A model generated the notes under the pieces. It saw only the letters and a program-made list of their open reading frames with translations. It searched no databases and was not told the DNA's origin. Shown in pieces: positions 1 through 11,948 of a DNA stretch of 64,000 nt (the stretch's first letter is position 1; every line of letters begins with the position of its first letter). The position numbers and the translations under genes were made by a program. The stretch is from Nephromyces sp. MM_2019 (lineage: Eukaryota; Apicomplexa; Aconoidasida; Nephromycida), in NCBI GenBank assembly GCA_015657535.1, contig JADHZB010000732.1, positions 2,501-66,500 on the forward strand, given 5' to 3'.

Positions 1-994
1 CACATGTATATACACACAACAAGTGAAATATTCAAAACACTGTATCTATACCCATATACACAAAAGTTTATACACACATATTAACTAATACATACACACA
101 GTTCACCATGCAGATAAATCTACGTCCATAATCATAATCACACACACACGTACACGCACAAGTAAACAAATACACCAACACCCATGCACACACTAACGAA
201 ACACCAATACACACACACAAACACACAGGTATATATATATATATATATAAATAATTTTAAGGGAGGAAAAATTAGTTCAAAAAATTTCCAAAATTCAACA
301 CATTTCTAATTTTTGTGTATTTGTGTGTAAACTCGAATAATAATAATACTAATAAAATTATATAGGTGTGTGTGTGTAGGTAGTCAAACAACATTTAAAT
401 ATATTAAATATAAGGTATACAGTTTACTGTGTGTAAAAAAAATTAAAAATTCAATAAATACAAGTGTGTAAAAAGATAGATTTGTCATAATAATAATATT
501 TGTTTTGGTATGTGTGTATTTATAAAACATTAAATAATTTATAAAATAAATAATTTAATAAGGTAAAATCATTAGTCTTAACATCATAAAATATAGATAT
601 GTATCTATATATATGTATGTGGATGAGTGTTGTACGTTTGTATATATATGTGTGAGTGTATTTATCTGTATATGTGTTTGTGTGTATGGTATATCTATCA
701 GTATATGTGTTAGTATGTGTGTTGTAAATCTTTATCTGTATATACGAATGTGTGTAATTTTATTAATCAGTATGTTCGTGTTTATTTATGTTTATGTGAT
801 TATTTAAGATAGTTGGCATTTATGTCTCTATATGTGTATGTATTTATGCTCTCAAAAATGAATGTGTGTGTGTTTAATTATACTCTCTGTATATCAATCT
901 TATACCCTCAGTGTATGTATTTAAATCCATCTTTGTATACATGTATATCTATATATGTGTATGTATATATATCATTTTAATCTATGTGTACATA

Positions 995-1030
<36 letters not shown>

Positions 1031-1294
1031 GGTATATATAAGTAATATTAAATTATTGTTGTAAATGTGTGTGTGTGTGTGCAAGCAATATGTGTAATTG
1101 TGTGTAAGCTATAAACAATTAATGTGTGTGTAAGCTATAAACAATTAATGTGTGTGTATGTGTGTGTAAGCTATAAACAATCAATGTGTGTGTATGTGTG
1201 TGTAAGCTATAAACAATTAATGTGTGTGTGTGTGTAAAAGTATAGTGTAAGATCAAGAGATAATTTGAGTATATAGATTTTCACAAATCGATTT
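1..1294. other. simple-sequence intergenic DNA
   Basis: No gene recognised. Positions 1-240 are CA-rich on the plus strand, and 300-1240 switch to TG-rich, with TA runs near 228-250 and 1000-1026. The short ORF near 613-807 has a low-complexity V/I/C/Y translation that simply follows the TG/TA composition, so I do not call it. The block lies downstream of the sphingomyelinase-like gene, which reads away from it on the minus strand. Confidence 0.7.
1105..1240. repeat. tandem repeat with TAAGCTATAAACAATTAATG core
   Basis: Four copies of a 20-base core begin at 1105, 1131, 1167 and 1203, separated by TG runs of different lengths, so the period is 26, 36 and 36 bases. The third copy differs by one base (CAATCAATG). 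The constant core with an expanding TG spacer looks like a minisatellite that grew by slippage and unequal exchange. Confidence 0.9.
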
Positions 1295-2839
1295 TCATGG
1301 TGTAATAGCCCCTATAATTGGAAAATGATCACTCACATCATGTACTGTAGTAATTTTAGAAGGAAATATGAAAAATTTAAAACACCTATATCTTATGGGG
1401 CGTTCAGGTTTAGTCATAATTGTTTTTTGATGTTTTGAAATATTACAATTATATTCTTTTGAACAAAAAATATAATCATAGATAATTTTTTTGGGGGGAC
1501 ATGGGTAGTTCTCCTCTGTAGATATTTATATAGGGGAAAAATGTGTATATGAATTGGAGGATTCAATATATATATATAATATATTACTCATACTTGGAAG
1601 TGTATATATATATATATATATGTATATTGAGTGTGTTTGTGAAAGGTATGTAAGGGATAATAAATTTAAGAGATATCTATATAACAAATATATATATATA
1701 TATATATATTAATATAAATATATATCCATAAATTAAAAATAAAAACAAAACTACTCAATATATATAGTACAATATCCAGAACTTACACACACATACACAA
1801 CACACCATAATAACTACCCGATACAGACTACCCATCCAAATTACATACAATACTTGCACAAACTACATACACTACACAGACAAACCACACACTCAACCTA
1901 CATACACTATACAACCAATCTACACAGCCTCTCTCACTTTCCCACCCCTTGTATATATATATATACATACATATATATATATATATACACACCAATTTCA
2001 CAGAGTGAATTAAGTTCAGTATCATAAGTAGTTTGACATTGTGTGGGGTCTTCGGGGAGTATATGGTGTGCATTAAGTATATCACTTGATAGGGCTTGAT
2101 TTAGATTATCAAAATCTTCATTATAACGAAAATTGAAATCGCCTACAAATATAAGCGGTATAGTACTATCTAAAAGTGTGTGTGGGCCTAAAAGATTTCC
2201 TAATTTGTTATTTATCCAATCAGACATCTGTTTGAGTTGTGCTAGGCGTACATTATTATGTTCATCACCAGATTGTGTATGTGTGCCTACAATATTATAT
2301 AATTGTTTGTTTTTTTCAATTTGTACAAAGGCTGCACCTTTTGAACCTAAACATTCTGGGAATAAACCATCCTTATAAATCAAACCATGTGAATGATTGA
2401 TAGGGTGTTTACTAACAATTATCACACCACTTGTATGATATCTTACACGTTTAAAATCACCACTCACACTCTCCCAATCCTTTGTTACAGGGTCAAATTC
2501 AACATAATGACCCTCTTCAACTGAATGAAAAGGTATAAATGGATTAAGTAAACCCATCTTGAATACCTTACGACTTTTTTTAAATATTAGTTTAGAGGTT
2601 AAAATTGGTGTTTGATAACGAAAAACATCCAATTCATTGGCCAATTTTCGAATTGTTTTGATTGTCTTACTGTAGAATGCCTCCTGGAAAACAATCACAT
2701 CTGGGTTCTCCTCTGCCACTATCTTATTTATATAGTCATAGAAATGTGGTTGTCTATTCCACCAATTATAATTCAAATTAAATATACTGGGTGTCATTTG
2801 TATATTATATGACATTACCCTTAATTCTGGAGAAGTCAT
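1295..2839 (-). CDS. neutral sphingomyelinase-like phosphodiesterase
   Basis: A member of the endonuclease/exonuclease/phosphatase superfamily, most like neutral sphingomyelinases, which hydrolyse sphingomyelin to ceramide and phosphocholine. I model two exons, 1993-2839 and 1295-1515, with a phase-1 junction, giving about 355 aa. Visible motifs are the Asn of MSYNIQ (about residue 12), the metal-binding Glu of FQEAF (about 53), GTHTQ (about 187), GDFN (about 234), YDYIF, and a C-terminal SDHFP with the catalytic Asp-His pair. The last two motifs are in exon 2, so the unspliced first ORF cannot be complete. The 477-base intron is mostly TA and CA/TG simple sequence. No signal peptide is apparent. 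The fold is clear, but substrate specificity is inferred; another phospholipase C or phosphoesterase of this fold is possible. Confidence 0.8.
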
Positions 2840-4557
2840 TTTGTGTATGAGGTGGGTTGGGTTAGGGGTAATTGGTGGTGGGGGGGGGAGAGACGGGGTG
2901 GAGGAGTGTTTAGAAGGTGGTGAGTTGGTAGGGAAGTGTGTAGAAGGCGGTAAATTGGTGGTGAGTTGGAGGGGAAGGGGGTTGGTTGGAATGTGTAAAA
3001 GGTGGTGTGTGTGGTGTTGGAGGGATGTGGAGGTAATTTAAGGTTTGTAGGGGAGGTGATGGAAAGTGGATATGTGTGTAGAGAGAGTGATCTGTATGAG
3101 GAATATAAAATAGGGCTGTGTATGTCTGTAGAGTAGTAGTGCTAAAAACAGCCTAGAATGTAAGTTGGATAGTAAAGGAGGTGGGTAAAAAGTTATTAGA
3201 GTTAGATGTGTATATGTGTGTGTCTATACAAGTGTATCAATAAAATAGATGATGATGAAGTGATGAATTTCTGTAATTTCAAATTGTTTGTGTGTAGATA
3301 AATTTATACACATATATATAATATAACTATATATTTTATGTATATGTATATAATAGTCAAAAATCAAAATGAGTATGATAATACAACATGTGTTATGACT
3401 ATAAGTTTTTGATAATAAATTTTATGAAATCAAATTTATATGAATTAAATTTAAACTTAATTTATTGTTTTGTCTGTAATTATGTATACATACATATATA
3501 TATATATATATGTAATGTATGTTAAATATGTATTATAGATAACATGTATGTTTGTTTAATATCAATATGTGTGTGTTTATGTCAAATTGATAGATATTTA
3601 TATTAAAATATTTTAAATTTTATTATTAAAAAGATAAAACTCAAAATTAACTTATTACTTTCCATCAAAGTTTTATTTAAACTTATAAACCTAATTAAAG
3701 GAATTTTCTTATTACATTTCATATAATTTTCTTCTTATAGTTCAAATGTATAATTTAAAAATTTTGCTTACTAATTATTTTTATGCTGAAACATAGACAA
3801 TTACACCTTATAATTTCACATCGTTTTACTCATACAGATTCACAATTAATTACATTCTAACAGACACACACACATGCACAATTAATTACATTCTGACAGA
3901 CACACACACATGCACAATTAATTACATTCTAACACACACACACACATGCACAATTAATTACATTCTAACACACACACACACACATGCACAATTAATTACA
4001 TTCTAACACACACACACACACATGCACAATTAATTATATTCTAACACACACACACACACACATGCACAATTAATTACATTCTAACACACACACATACATG
4101 CACCCATTTAAAATTTACAAACCCACACACACAAGCACACGAAAATTTAAAATAACAAAAGATTGATACAAACCTAGATAGCTTAACACACATAGCAATT
4201 ATACACACTCACACACACTTACATACACTAACACATGTTAACACACACACGCTACTACCAAATATTGGAACCACACGCAAACTTTTTCACATACTTACCA
4301 ATTACATACACACATGCATTGCACTTTTCAAAAGCAACCAGACACAGATATCAACTTTGCATATACAATAAACACCCAAGTTCACATCTCAAGCCTTTAT
4401 CAGCTCATTAGGGAAAAAATAAACTAGGATCAATTTCTATTTCAAATTACTAATAAAATTTTACGTTTGATTTAAATAGTAAATCCACTATGAATTGATA
4501 TTCATAAAAAATAAATTCAACATATCCGCTTTTTGTTAAATTAAAGTTTTCTTTTTT
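2840..4557. other. intergenic region with TG and CA islands
   Basis: No gene recognised. It is G-rich on the plus strand just upstream of the sphingomyelinase-like start (2880-3040), then AT-rich with a TA run near 3497-3512, then CA-rich from about 3840 to 4330 around a tandem array. It should hold the promoter of the minus-strand gene on its left; no known motif stands out. Confidence 0.6.
3838..4104. repeat. minisatellite: CACAATTAATTACATTCTAA plus CA run
   Basis: Seven copies of the core CACAATTAATTACATTCTAA occur head to tail, joined by (CA)n-ATG spacers. The spacer lengthens from copy to copy: early copies carry GACAG before the CA run, and later ones have pure, longer CA. One copy has TATATTCT in place of TACATTCT. 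The period is about 34-40 bases. Confidence 0.9.
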
Positions 4558-5900
4558 TTAAAGTTCTTTCAAGATTTTTAAACGGAACTCTAACTTTTGA
4601 ATCCAGGAAGGTCTTCCCTGTGATATTAACCAATACCTCCATTTGCTCCTCCGATCACGAAATTATTACCTAACAAGGAATTAGTGATATCTTACTTTGT
4701 AAATTTATGAATTACGTTTCTCTACTTGCTTCTCAAAGTAATGATTTAAATCATGGAGCTGAATAAAAATAGTGTTGTAGGAGTAAAATAAAATTTGACT
4801 TCTTTTGCGCCTACTACTCTTCCAATGTTCATTTTTCAAAATATAGTCCCTGTTGTACACTTTTTAAGCGCAGTAAACACATCTTTATTCACTACTAATT
4901 CAAGAATCTTAAAGAATATTTCCAAATTATTAACAGTGTTGGAGAAATTATAGGCTTAGATAAACAAATAAATCAATATTAGGAAAATTACATTTTCCTA
5001 ATGCAATATTTCTTTGCGGCTTTGATTCAATTTCTTTTTTAAGTCAGCTAAACCTTGGGCTATTTCAAAAATTATGAAATTAACAAAGATTTTTGGTATG
5101 AAATATATTATATAAGGTGCAACACGGTAGCAAAAAATATTTGAAGGATATAGTGTAGAACAAGACGTACATAGATATTGTTTGTAAATATTTGTATCTG
5201 ACACTATCTGGAGAATTTTCAGTATCTTGTAAAATTTAATAAATGATTCAGATTTCAGTAGTAGTAAAACAGTAAAATAATAGTTAAATATACAAATAAA
5301 TTCATGATTGAAGAGCTTTGTTATTTTAATTTCCTGAATTCTTTACACATTACTTAAAAACAGATTATAAAATGAATCTCTAGCAGTTAAATTTGCTCCC
5401 ATCAAGTGTATTAGAGATTGAGTAAATTGTTGATGATATTTTACCCTAAAAAAAGGCTTATTTCTGCATTATTATTAGCTTTTCCTAGATTTGGGAACAG
5501 AATTTTATTCAAAAAGCGTTGTAAGAAAGTGAAAATCAAGTAAGTTAGTTCAGACTTAAAAAAAAGATAAAATGGCAATTTTATTAATCATGAGGTGAAT
5601 ACAAGCCAGCACACAGAAAAATATTTAAATAAACCATGTCGGAAATAATAGATACTATATAATAAAGTATTTTAACAATTGTTATGTCATATTTGAAAGA
5701 CTTGAGAAGAAACTTAATGAGGTCATAGTGGATTGAAATTAATGAATTACGCAAAAGTAATTCCAAGTAATAACTTAAGAACAGTAAAAAGCTTCTTAAA
5801 ACTTGTAATACTGTTTGTATAGGTAATTGAAATCCTATGATTGAAAATAATGATTCAAAAAATGAAGATGTGGCTAGCAGAATTTGTTTTGTTGGAAATA
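4558..5900 (-). CDS. unrecognised multi-exon gene, helical/hydrophobic
   Basis: I do not recognise this protein. On the minus strand a frame stays open from about 5900 to 5584 (more than 100 codons), beginning LLATSSFFESLFSIIGFQLP. Further segments join it through phase-compatible splice sites: one containing YLIFTFLQRFLNKI, one with KYHQQFTQSLIHLMGANLT, one with SPDSVRYKYLQTISMYVLFY, and one with EHWKSSRRKRSQILFY. The end reads WLISQGRPSWIQKLEF before a TAA at 4558-4560. The joined product is rich in Leu, Phe, Tyr and Ile and looks alpha-helical, possibly with membrane segments. The 5' end and start codon are not resolved, and the last junction is uncertain. It was nearly invisible because its exons are short. 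Confidence 0.5.
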
Positions 5901-7357
5901 TTTAAAACATCTAGAGTCTCCTCTAATTTATAGTGATAGGAATAGTTATGTAAGAGAATCAGCAAAGAATGTTTTTAAGAGGAAAAGCTTTGAGGAATTA
6001 GAAAATAATGATAAGAAATTTTGTTAAACAGCCTCATAAAGAGCTCAAATAGGTCTTAACAAGATATTTGGAGATTAAAAAATTGAAGTTAAAAGCCCAC
6101 ACACTAGTTACATACACTTTACGCTTACAAGATATTCAGAGTTATTAGTAACATCTAAAGACACATTTTGATGTTACACACAAACACATAAACAACATTT
6201 ATTGTAATATATGTTTTTCCACACATAGATAAATATGCCTGATACGCCACACTCTCATCATGCATTGAATTTATTTTGTAAATTTTACTTTATAATTTTG
6301 TGTACTATGTTGATAAGTAAAAAAACTGAAAATTTCTAAAGCCTTGTGTGTTGTACACAATTTGGTGTGCATGTACGTGTGCGAGTGTGTATCTATCTGT
6401 TAGGTGTATACTGTGTGTGTGTATTTTAGAGTGTCTTTAACTGATTTTGTATGTGTGTGTTCTTTACAAAAGATGTGTCTGAACCCAGGCTGTTTTAGCA
6501 ATCCGTATGTGTAATATGTGTGTCAAACATGTTTACATTTACTTAGATGAATGGCTAGTTGTTTGCATTGACTTCATGTTCGTGTAATTTTGTGTTAATT
6601 TTATGTACTTGAATGTGTAATTTTACATAATTGACTTTTAGTTTAGAATAATCTCAACATTTTTACTAACTTTAATGTGTGCTTGTCAAATAGCTAATCT
6701 TTTCTTAAGCGAGTGAAAATAAATTAGCTTAATTAGTACTTTTCTTCTCACATGTTAATAATATATTAACTACAACCCGCGCAATCAACTCAGACATGCT
6801 TTCGATACAAACAAAATACGTGTAAGCACACATACACACTCCTCCCCTATCCACCGCACATAAACACAGCCCCTTTCCCACAATCCACGCACACACAGTC
6901 CAATACAAATACCAATATAAACGCCCTCTTCGCCCTAATACATACATCCCCTTTCCACACAAACCCATTAATATAATATCAGTATATCAGCACCCATACC
7001 CATGCACACATATAAATGTAATAATATATCTAAAATTTAGTTCGGTATGAATAAAACTTATTGAGTACACTTTCTGCCTATTTATCTATAACAGATATCT
7101 CTATGTGTACATACAATTTATTAATTTTTTTTTGAAACAAAGTGTACTATTTATAAATGTATATAAGCATTTATAAACAGTGTATAATCTTCAAAATTTT
7201 TAATTGATAAAATTCTTATAAAATACAATTTTAAAGCTTTCTTTAACTCCTTGGAATATCCCAACGAGAAAATATAATACCGAAAATTTTAACTTTATAT
7301 TTAAATTTAGCTTAAAAGGTGTACCTACACTTCAGCTTCCTTTGAAAACTCAAGAAA
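5901..7357. other. divergent intergenic region upstream of nucleoporin
   Basis: No secure gene. It is TG-rich on the plus strand around 6340-6600 and CA-rich around 6780-6960, then strongly AT-rich up to the nucleoporin start. It may contain the 5' exons of the minus-strand gene to its left. A 79-codon minus-strand ORF at 6729-6968 follows the CA composition and is not called. Confidence 0.5.
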
Positions 7358-10300
7358 ATGGCTGCCCCTATAAGAAGGGAACGAACCCACACCAAAGATT
7401 CAACGCGTGGAGGGCCCTATCAATTCGTCAACTCCCTTGTTACTGGTGTCTCTTCTTTTATGAGCTCACTTTTAAATTCCAATAGTACTTCTATAAAGGA
7501 CACCGCAAACAAATCCCACCTTCACAAACAGCCTGATTTGGACCGACGATTCTTACCTCAGCCCTCTAACACTTCTATACCCAGTTCCCACTACTCTAGG
7601 CCTTCCTCATTACTCCCATCATACAAAGACAAAGGCTTAAACAGAAGCCATAGGACGGCGGATATTGAAGCATCACAGGACTACAGGACGAGCTTAACTC
7701 GTTCACCCTTCCGGTCTCAAGCACTACCCGTGCAACCTCTACAAAATCTGCAATCCAAGGCACATAATAGTTTTGCCTCTCACAATCCCTATGAAAGTTA
7801 TTTATCTATACCTTCAACAACCCTAAACTACGAACGCTTTGGTAGCAGATCATTTGCACATCCTGTAAATAAGCAATCTACAAGTCATGTAAGCCTAGCC
7901 AACCTTAATCCCCATTTCGAGAATCATCCCTATGATTCGAGGAAGTCTAATTCTTTTGTGGAGACCATTTCTTCCAAAGACGCGCGAACTGCGACTAATA
8001 AATTCCTACCAAGGTCATCAGTGTCTGTTATACACAAAATTGATAAGCGGATGAGCAACATTTCATCTTCAAGCTATCATAAACCCCTTAGATTCCCAAC
8101 TCACGCCTCCAAGATACCTCCAGAGCAATTGAAAAATGCTTATATGCGATCTAATCCACACCGCTATTCTGTGCATTTAAAGAAAACTATGTTTTCAGAT
8201 CATACACGTGATGAAGCACGTCCTGAAAAACCACAATATTCTTCTACGAATGCCAAGTCAGGATTTGATTTATTCCCATCAAAATCAATCCTACAATCTT
8301 CTGAGAGTATATATTCCAAGCCTATTGAAACAGCCAATGAAATTGTAACCCCAAGCCTGCTCGCTAAACCCACGACCCCGTTATTAGCCACTTCAAGCAG
8401 TACATCCACTTCTACTGCAGAAGCTGAAACTTCCAGTAAAAAGAAAAGGACAATCACAAGTTTTGAAGAACATTTACCTAAACAACATCAATTTAAGGAT
8501 ACCAAACGTAAAGGCTTAGAAAAGGCACTTGATATATCGGATAAACAAGAAAGTCAACCTACATCTACACCTATCTCAACATTTTCAACAATCCAAACTA
8601 CCTCAAGCTCACCAACTAAGCAGACGAGTCTTCCCCAAGCTTCTCCACCACCCAAGCTTGGTTTATCTATGACACAACCCTTATCTACTGAAACGACAGC
8701 GAAACCAATATCATCCTTAACATCACTGCAATCCCATACGCCAACAACTTCCACCCAACCTACATCATCCCCAACTATCAGCCTACAGACACACCTTTTA
8801 CCAAAAATACAAACAACACCTCCCCAAACAACCTCGAGCACTGATAACACCTCAACAAATCCAAATCTACTACCTATGAAGTCATTAAGTGCAAGCACAT
8901 TAGATAGCCAAATTCCAAAATTTGGTGCTAACCTTTTCCCTGAATCAAAGGAAGAAGGTGTGCAAGAAACTACAGGTTCATTCAATTTGGGTAACCAAAG
9001 CTCGACAGAGTCAGATACAAAGCCTTTGTTTAGTACTTCAATAACTCCACCTAAATTTGAATTCAAGGCAACCCAACCTACACAAGATATCAATGATAAA
9101 CAGGAAGATAATCCATTCATTACAAAGGCTACAACCTCAGCGTCAAGCACATCTGAAAGCTTAACAAAAGACCTCTTTACCCCAAAATCATTTAGTGAAA
9201 ACACTTCCAAACAATCAGATATATCTTTATTCCCATCAATTACAAAGAATAAGCCCTTGGAAGTATCTCAAACTAATTACAACGGTATAAATAATGCACA
9301 GACAGCATCATCAGGATTCCTATCGAATTTCCATACTAATACAGACCTTACAACTTCCATCAATACTAATAAACCATTTCTTCCCAATTTAACTATACCT
9401 TTTGGAACAGCCAATGACGCTACACATAAAACAATTCAAACAAGCAATATTTTTGAAGCAAATAAACAAACTGCACCTTCACCAAACACCTTGGAACAAC
9501 CTACAATTACGTTGAATTCAAAACTATTTGAACAAGGAACTAATAATATTACCCTTGATACAATGTCTCCAAAAAATATTCTAGATAATAACGTACCCTC
9601 TGTAACAAATACCTTCAATTTCAACCCACCATCCACTCAATCTACCTCACAAACCACCTTATTTAAGCCTAGTAATAATAATAATAATTTTACACCGTCA
9701 AATACGCTTACAGAGGTGTCAAAAACTGTAGAAACAAAGAATGGGAATAAAATTGCATTACTTTCTAATTCAGAAGTTGCTAATTTACCTACCGTAGCTA
9801 ATACTACGCTTACCGAACAATCTTTTACTTCTGGTCAGACCACTTCATCAACAGAAAAAGATAACAACACTACTTCAATTGGAAGTTTTTCCTTTTCAAA
9901 ACCACCTAACATTTTAACTGATCCAAAATCTTTAGAAAACGATGTTACAAATAAAACAACCAACACACTTAATTTTGGCACAAGTGATACAGCACCCAAG
10001 GCTACATTTAATTTTGATTCAACAGCTACTAAAGCAACAAACACATTATTCAACTTTGTTACATCATCTTCTAGTGAAACTACACCCAAACTTTCAGCAA
10101 CACTTAATTTTGGTTCAACTGCCCCTACATTTAGCTTTGGTACATCTACATCCAATGTTACTACACCCAAACCTACAGCAACATTTGGTTTTGGCTCAAC
10201 AGATTCCAATGACTCTACAAACAAAACTATACCTACATTCAGCTTTGGTACAACCGCATCTAATGATACTACATCTAAGACTACACCCACATTTAAATTT

Positions 10301-11389
10301 GGTTCAACCACTACACCTACTGAAACTACACCCAAAACTACCAATACATTATTTAATTTTAGCTCAGGTACATCAAATGACACTACACCTAAATCATCAA
10401 ACACATTCAACTTTGGCTCAATAACATCTAATGATACTACACCTAAAGCCAACTATACACCATTCAATTTTATCTCAGCTACATCAAATGACACTGCAGC
10501 TAAAACAGCGAACACATTATTTAATTTTGGTCCAGCTACATCAAATGACACTACAACCAAAACAACTAGCACACTAGTTAATTCTGGCTCAACATCATTA
10601 AATGATACTAGACCCAAAACAACAACTGCCTTTAATTTTGATTCAACAGCTACACCAAATAACACACAGTCCCAACCATTATTTGGTAGTCCTACACAAA
10701 GTAGTGATAATTTATTTTCAAGTAATTCAGGCAAAATCAACACAGGCAATAATTTCAATTTTGCAAACAACCCATTTCAACCAATTACATCAAACTTTAC
10801 ACCTTCAACATTCCAATCAACTTTAACAACATCAAACATATTTCTCAATCCTAAATCAGATCCAAATACACAAAGAGCAAATCTGTTTAATAGCGATTGC
10901 TGCCTATCTCTGTTTGGTGATAACAAAAAATCAACTTCACAACCTCAAGGTTAATATTTATATATGTGATCATTAATTTTATATACATACTTTTATCTAC
11001 ATTGCAATATCTCTCGATATATATATTTAGGTGTCTTGTGTGCGTGTGTTCTACTAATAAATATATTTTTTATAACTCTATGTATAATTAACTATAAACC
11101 ATTTAGAGAATTTTTTTCGAAAGAAATAATTTATATATATATATATATATGTGTAGATTTTCCAGGTGCATTAAAAAATCAGAATATACCTCCATCTAAC
11201 CTCGATGGTGCTCCAAGATCTCTATTTTCATCGACTGTTTTTCCCCAATTTTCTGACGCTGATAAATCAAAATCTACTAGAGTGGAACCTTCTAAAATTG
11301 GGAATTTATTTGGAGCGTCTGCAATAACAAATCAACCAAATACTTCTAATACACTCTTTACATTTGGGAAATCTTCTGGATCAAGCTAA
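7358..11389 (+). CDS. FG-repeat nucleoporin
   Basis: A large FG nucleoporin of about 1274 aa, expected to line the nuclear pore channel and bind transport receptors. Two exons: 7358-10949 and 11157-11389, with a phase-1 junction (GAT split); the intron ends in a (TA)n-GTGTAG acceptor. The N-terminus carries a short possible amphipathic helix (FVNSLVTGVSSFMSSLLN), followed by a Ser/Thr/Pro/Asn/Gln-rich disordered region. About residues 868-1107 hold repeats of about 20 aa built on FNFG/FSFG/FKFG with T-S-N-D-T-T-P-K spacers; several copies have lost the Gly (FNFV, FNFI, FNFD). Exon 2 adds SLFSS, NLFG and FTFG and ends FGKSSGSS. The helix before FG repeats resembles basket nucleoporins of the Nup1/Nup153 type by layout only. 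The start has no competing upstream ATG in frame that I see. Confidence 0.85.
9960..10680 (+). repeat. in-frame coding FG repeat array
   Basis: About a dozen imperfect units of roughly 57-63 bases inside the nucleoporin encode FxFG followed by a spacer such as TSNDTTPKT. Units vary by substitution and in-frame length changes. The repetition also leaves the frames on the other strand open, which explains the several overlapping shadow ORFs here. Confidence 0.85.
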
Positions 11390-11948
11390 CTTATTATATA
11401 ACAATGTGTGTATAATTTTGTGTACACTCTCATATATATATATATATTATTACATAAGTGGCCGTGGGTGTATGTTTACCTTTTTTATCTGCCTTTGTTA
11501 GCACATGTATAAATGACATTTCTTACTTTAAAACATATAATTTTTATAAATAAAACTAAAAAAAAACATTGAAAAATATTAATTGCTTATTATCAATATA
11601 TAAGAATCATTGAAGTACTTTGAGTGAATTGAATTTAATTTGCATTAAGAAAATAAAACAATTATTTTGACTCAACATAAACATTGATTAATTTTGCAAA
11701 CATCATTTATTTTAGGTTTATTTTGGTTTTTCTTTTAGTTATATATATAATAAAATATGTGTGTTTGGTACAACATGAGAGTATATTATAGTTATGCATT
11801 GGCCATATTGTATAAGTGTTGGTATTAGTTCAAATCGTCATGACGAAAAATGTTTAAAAAAGTATGAGTTGAGTATATGTATATATATATATAATTAAAA
11901 TATAATAAGCTTAGAATAATCACATTGGAAAAATTATAAAGATATAAA
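11390..11948. other. convergent intergenic region
   Basis: A 559-base gap between the 3' ends of the nucleoporin (+) and glycyl-tRNA synthetase (-). It is AT-rich with TA runs near 11431-11447 and 11876-11893. It should hold both 3' UTRs; no coding signal seen. Confidence 0.7.

Noticed and set aside
613..807. 64-codon plus-strand ORF
   Set aside because: Its Val/Ile/Cys/Tyr-only composition follows the TG/TA repeat sequence; no start context or domain.
1828..2085. Minus-strand ORF overlapping the sphingomyelinase-like gene
   Set aside because: It overlaps the end of exon 1 and the repeat intron in another frame; the phase-matched second exon at 1295-1515 explains the gene better.
8200..10770. 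Several minus-strand ORFs opposite the nucleoporin
   Set aside because: They are shadows created by the in-frame repeats; their Val/Leu/Gly-rich products mirror the FG repeat codons.
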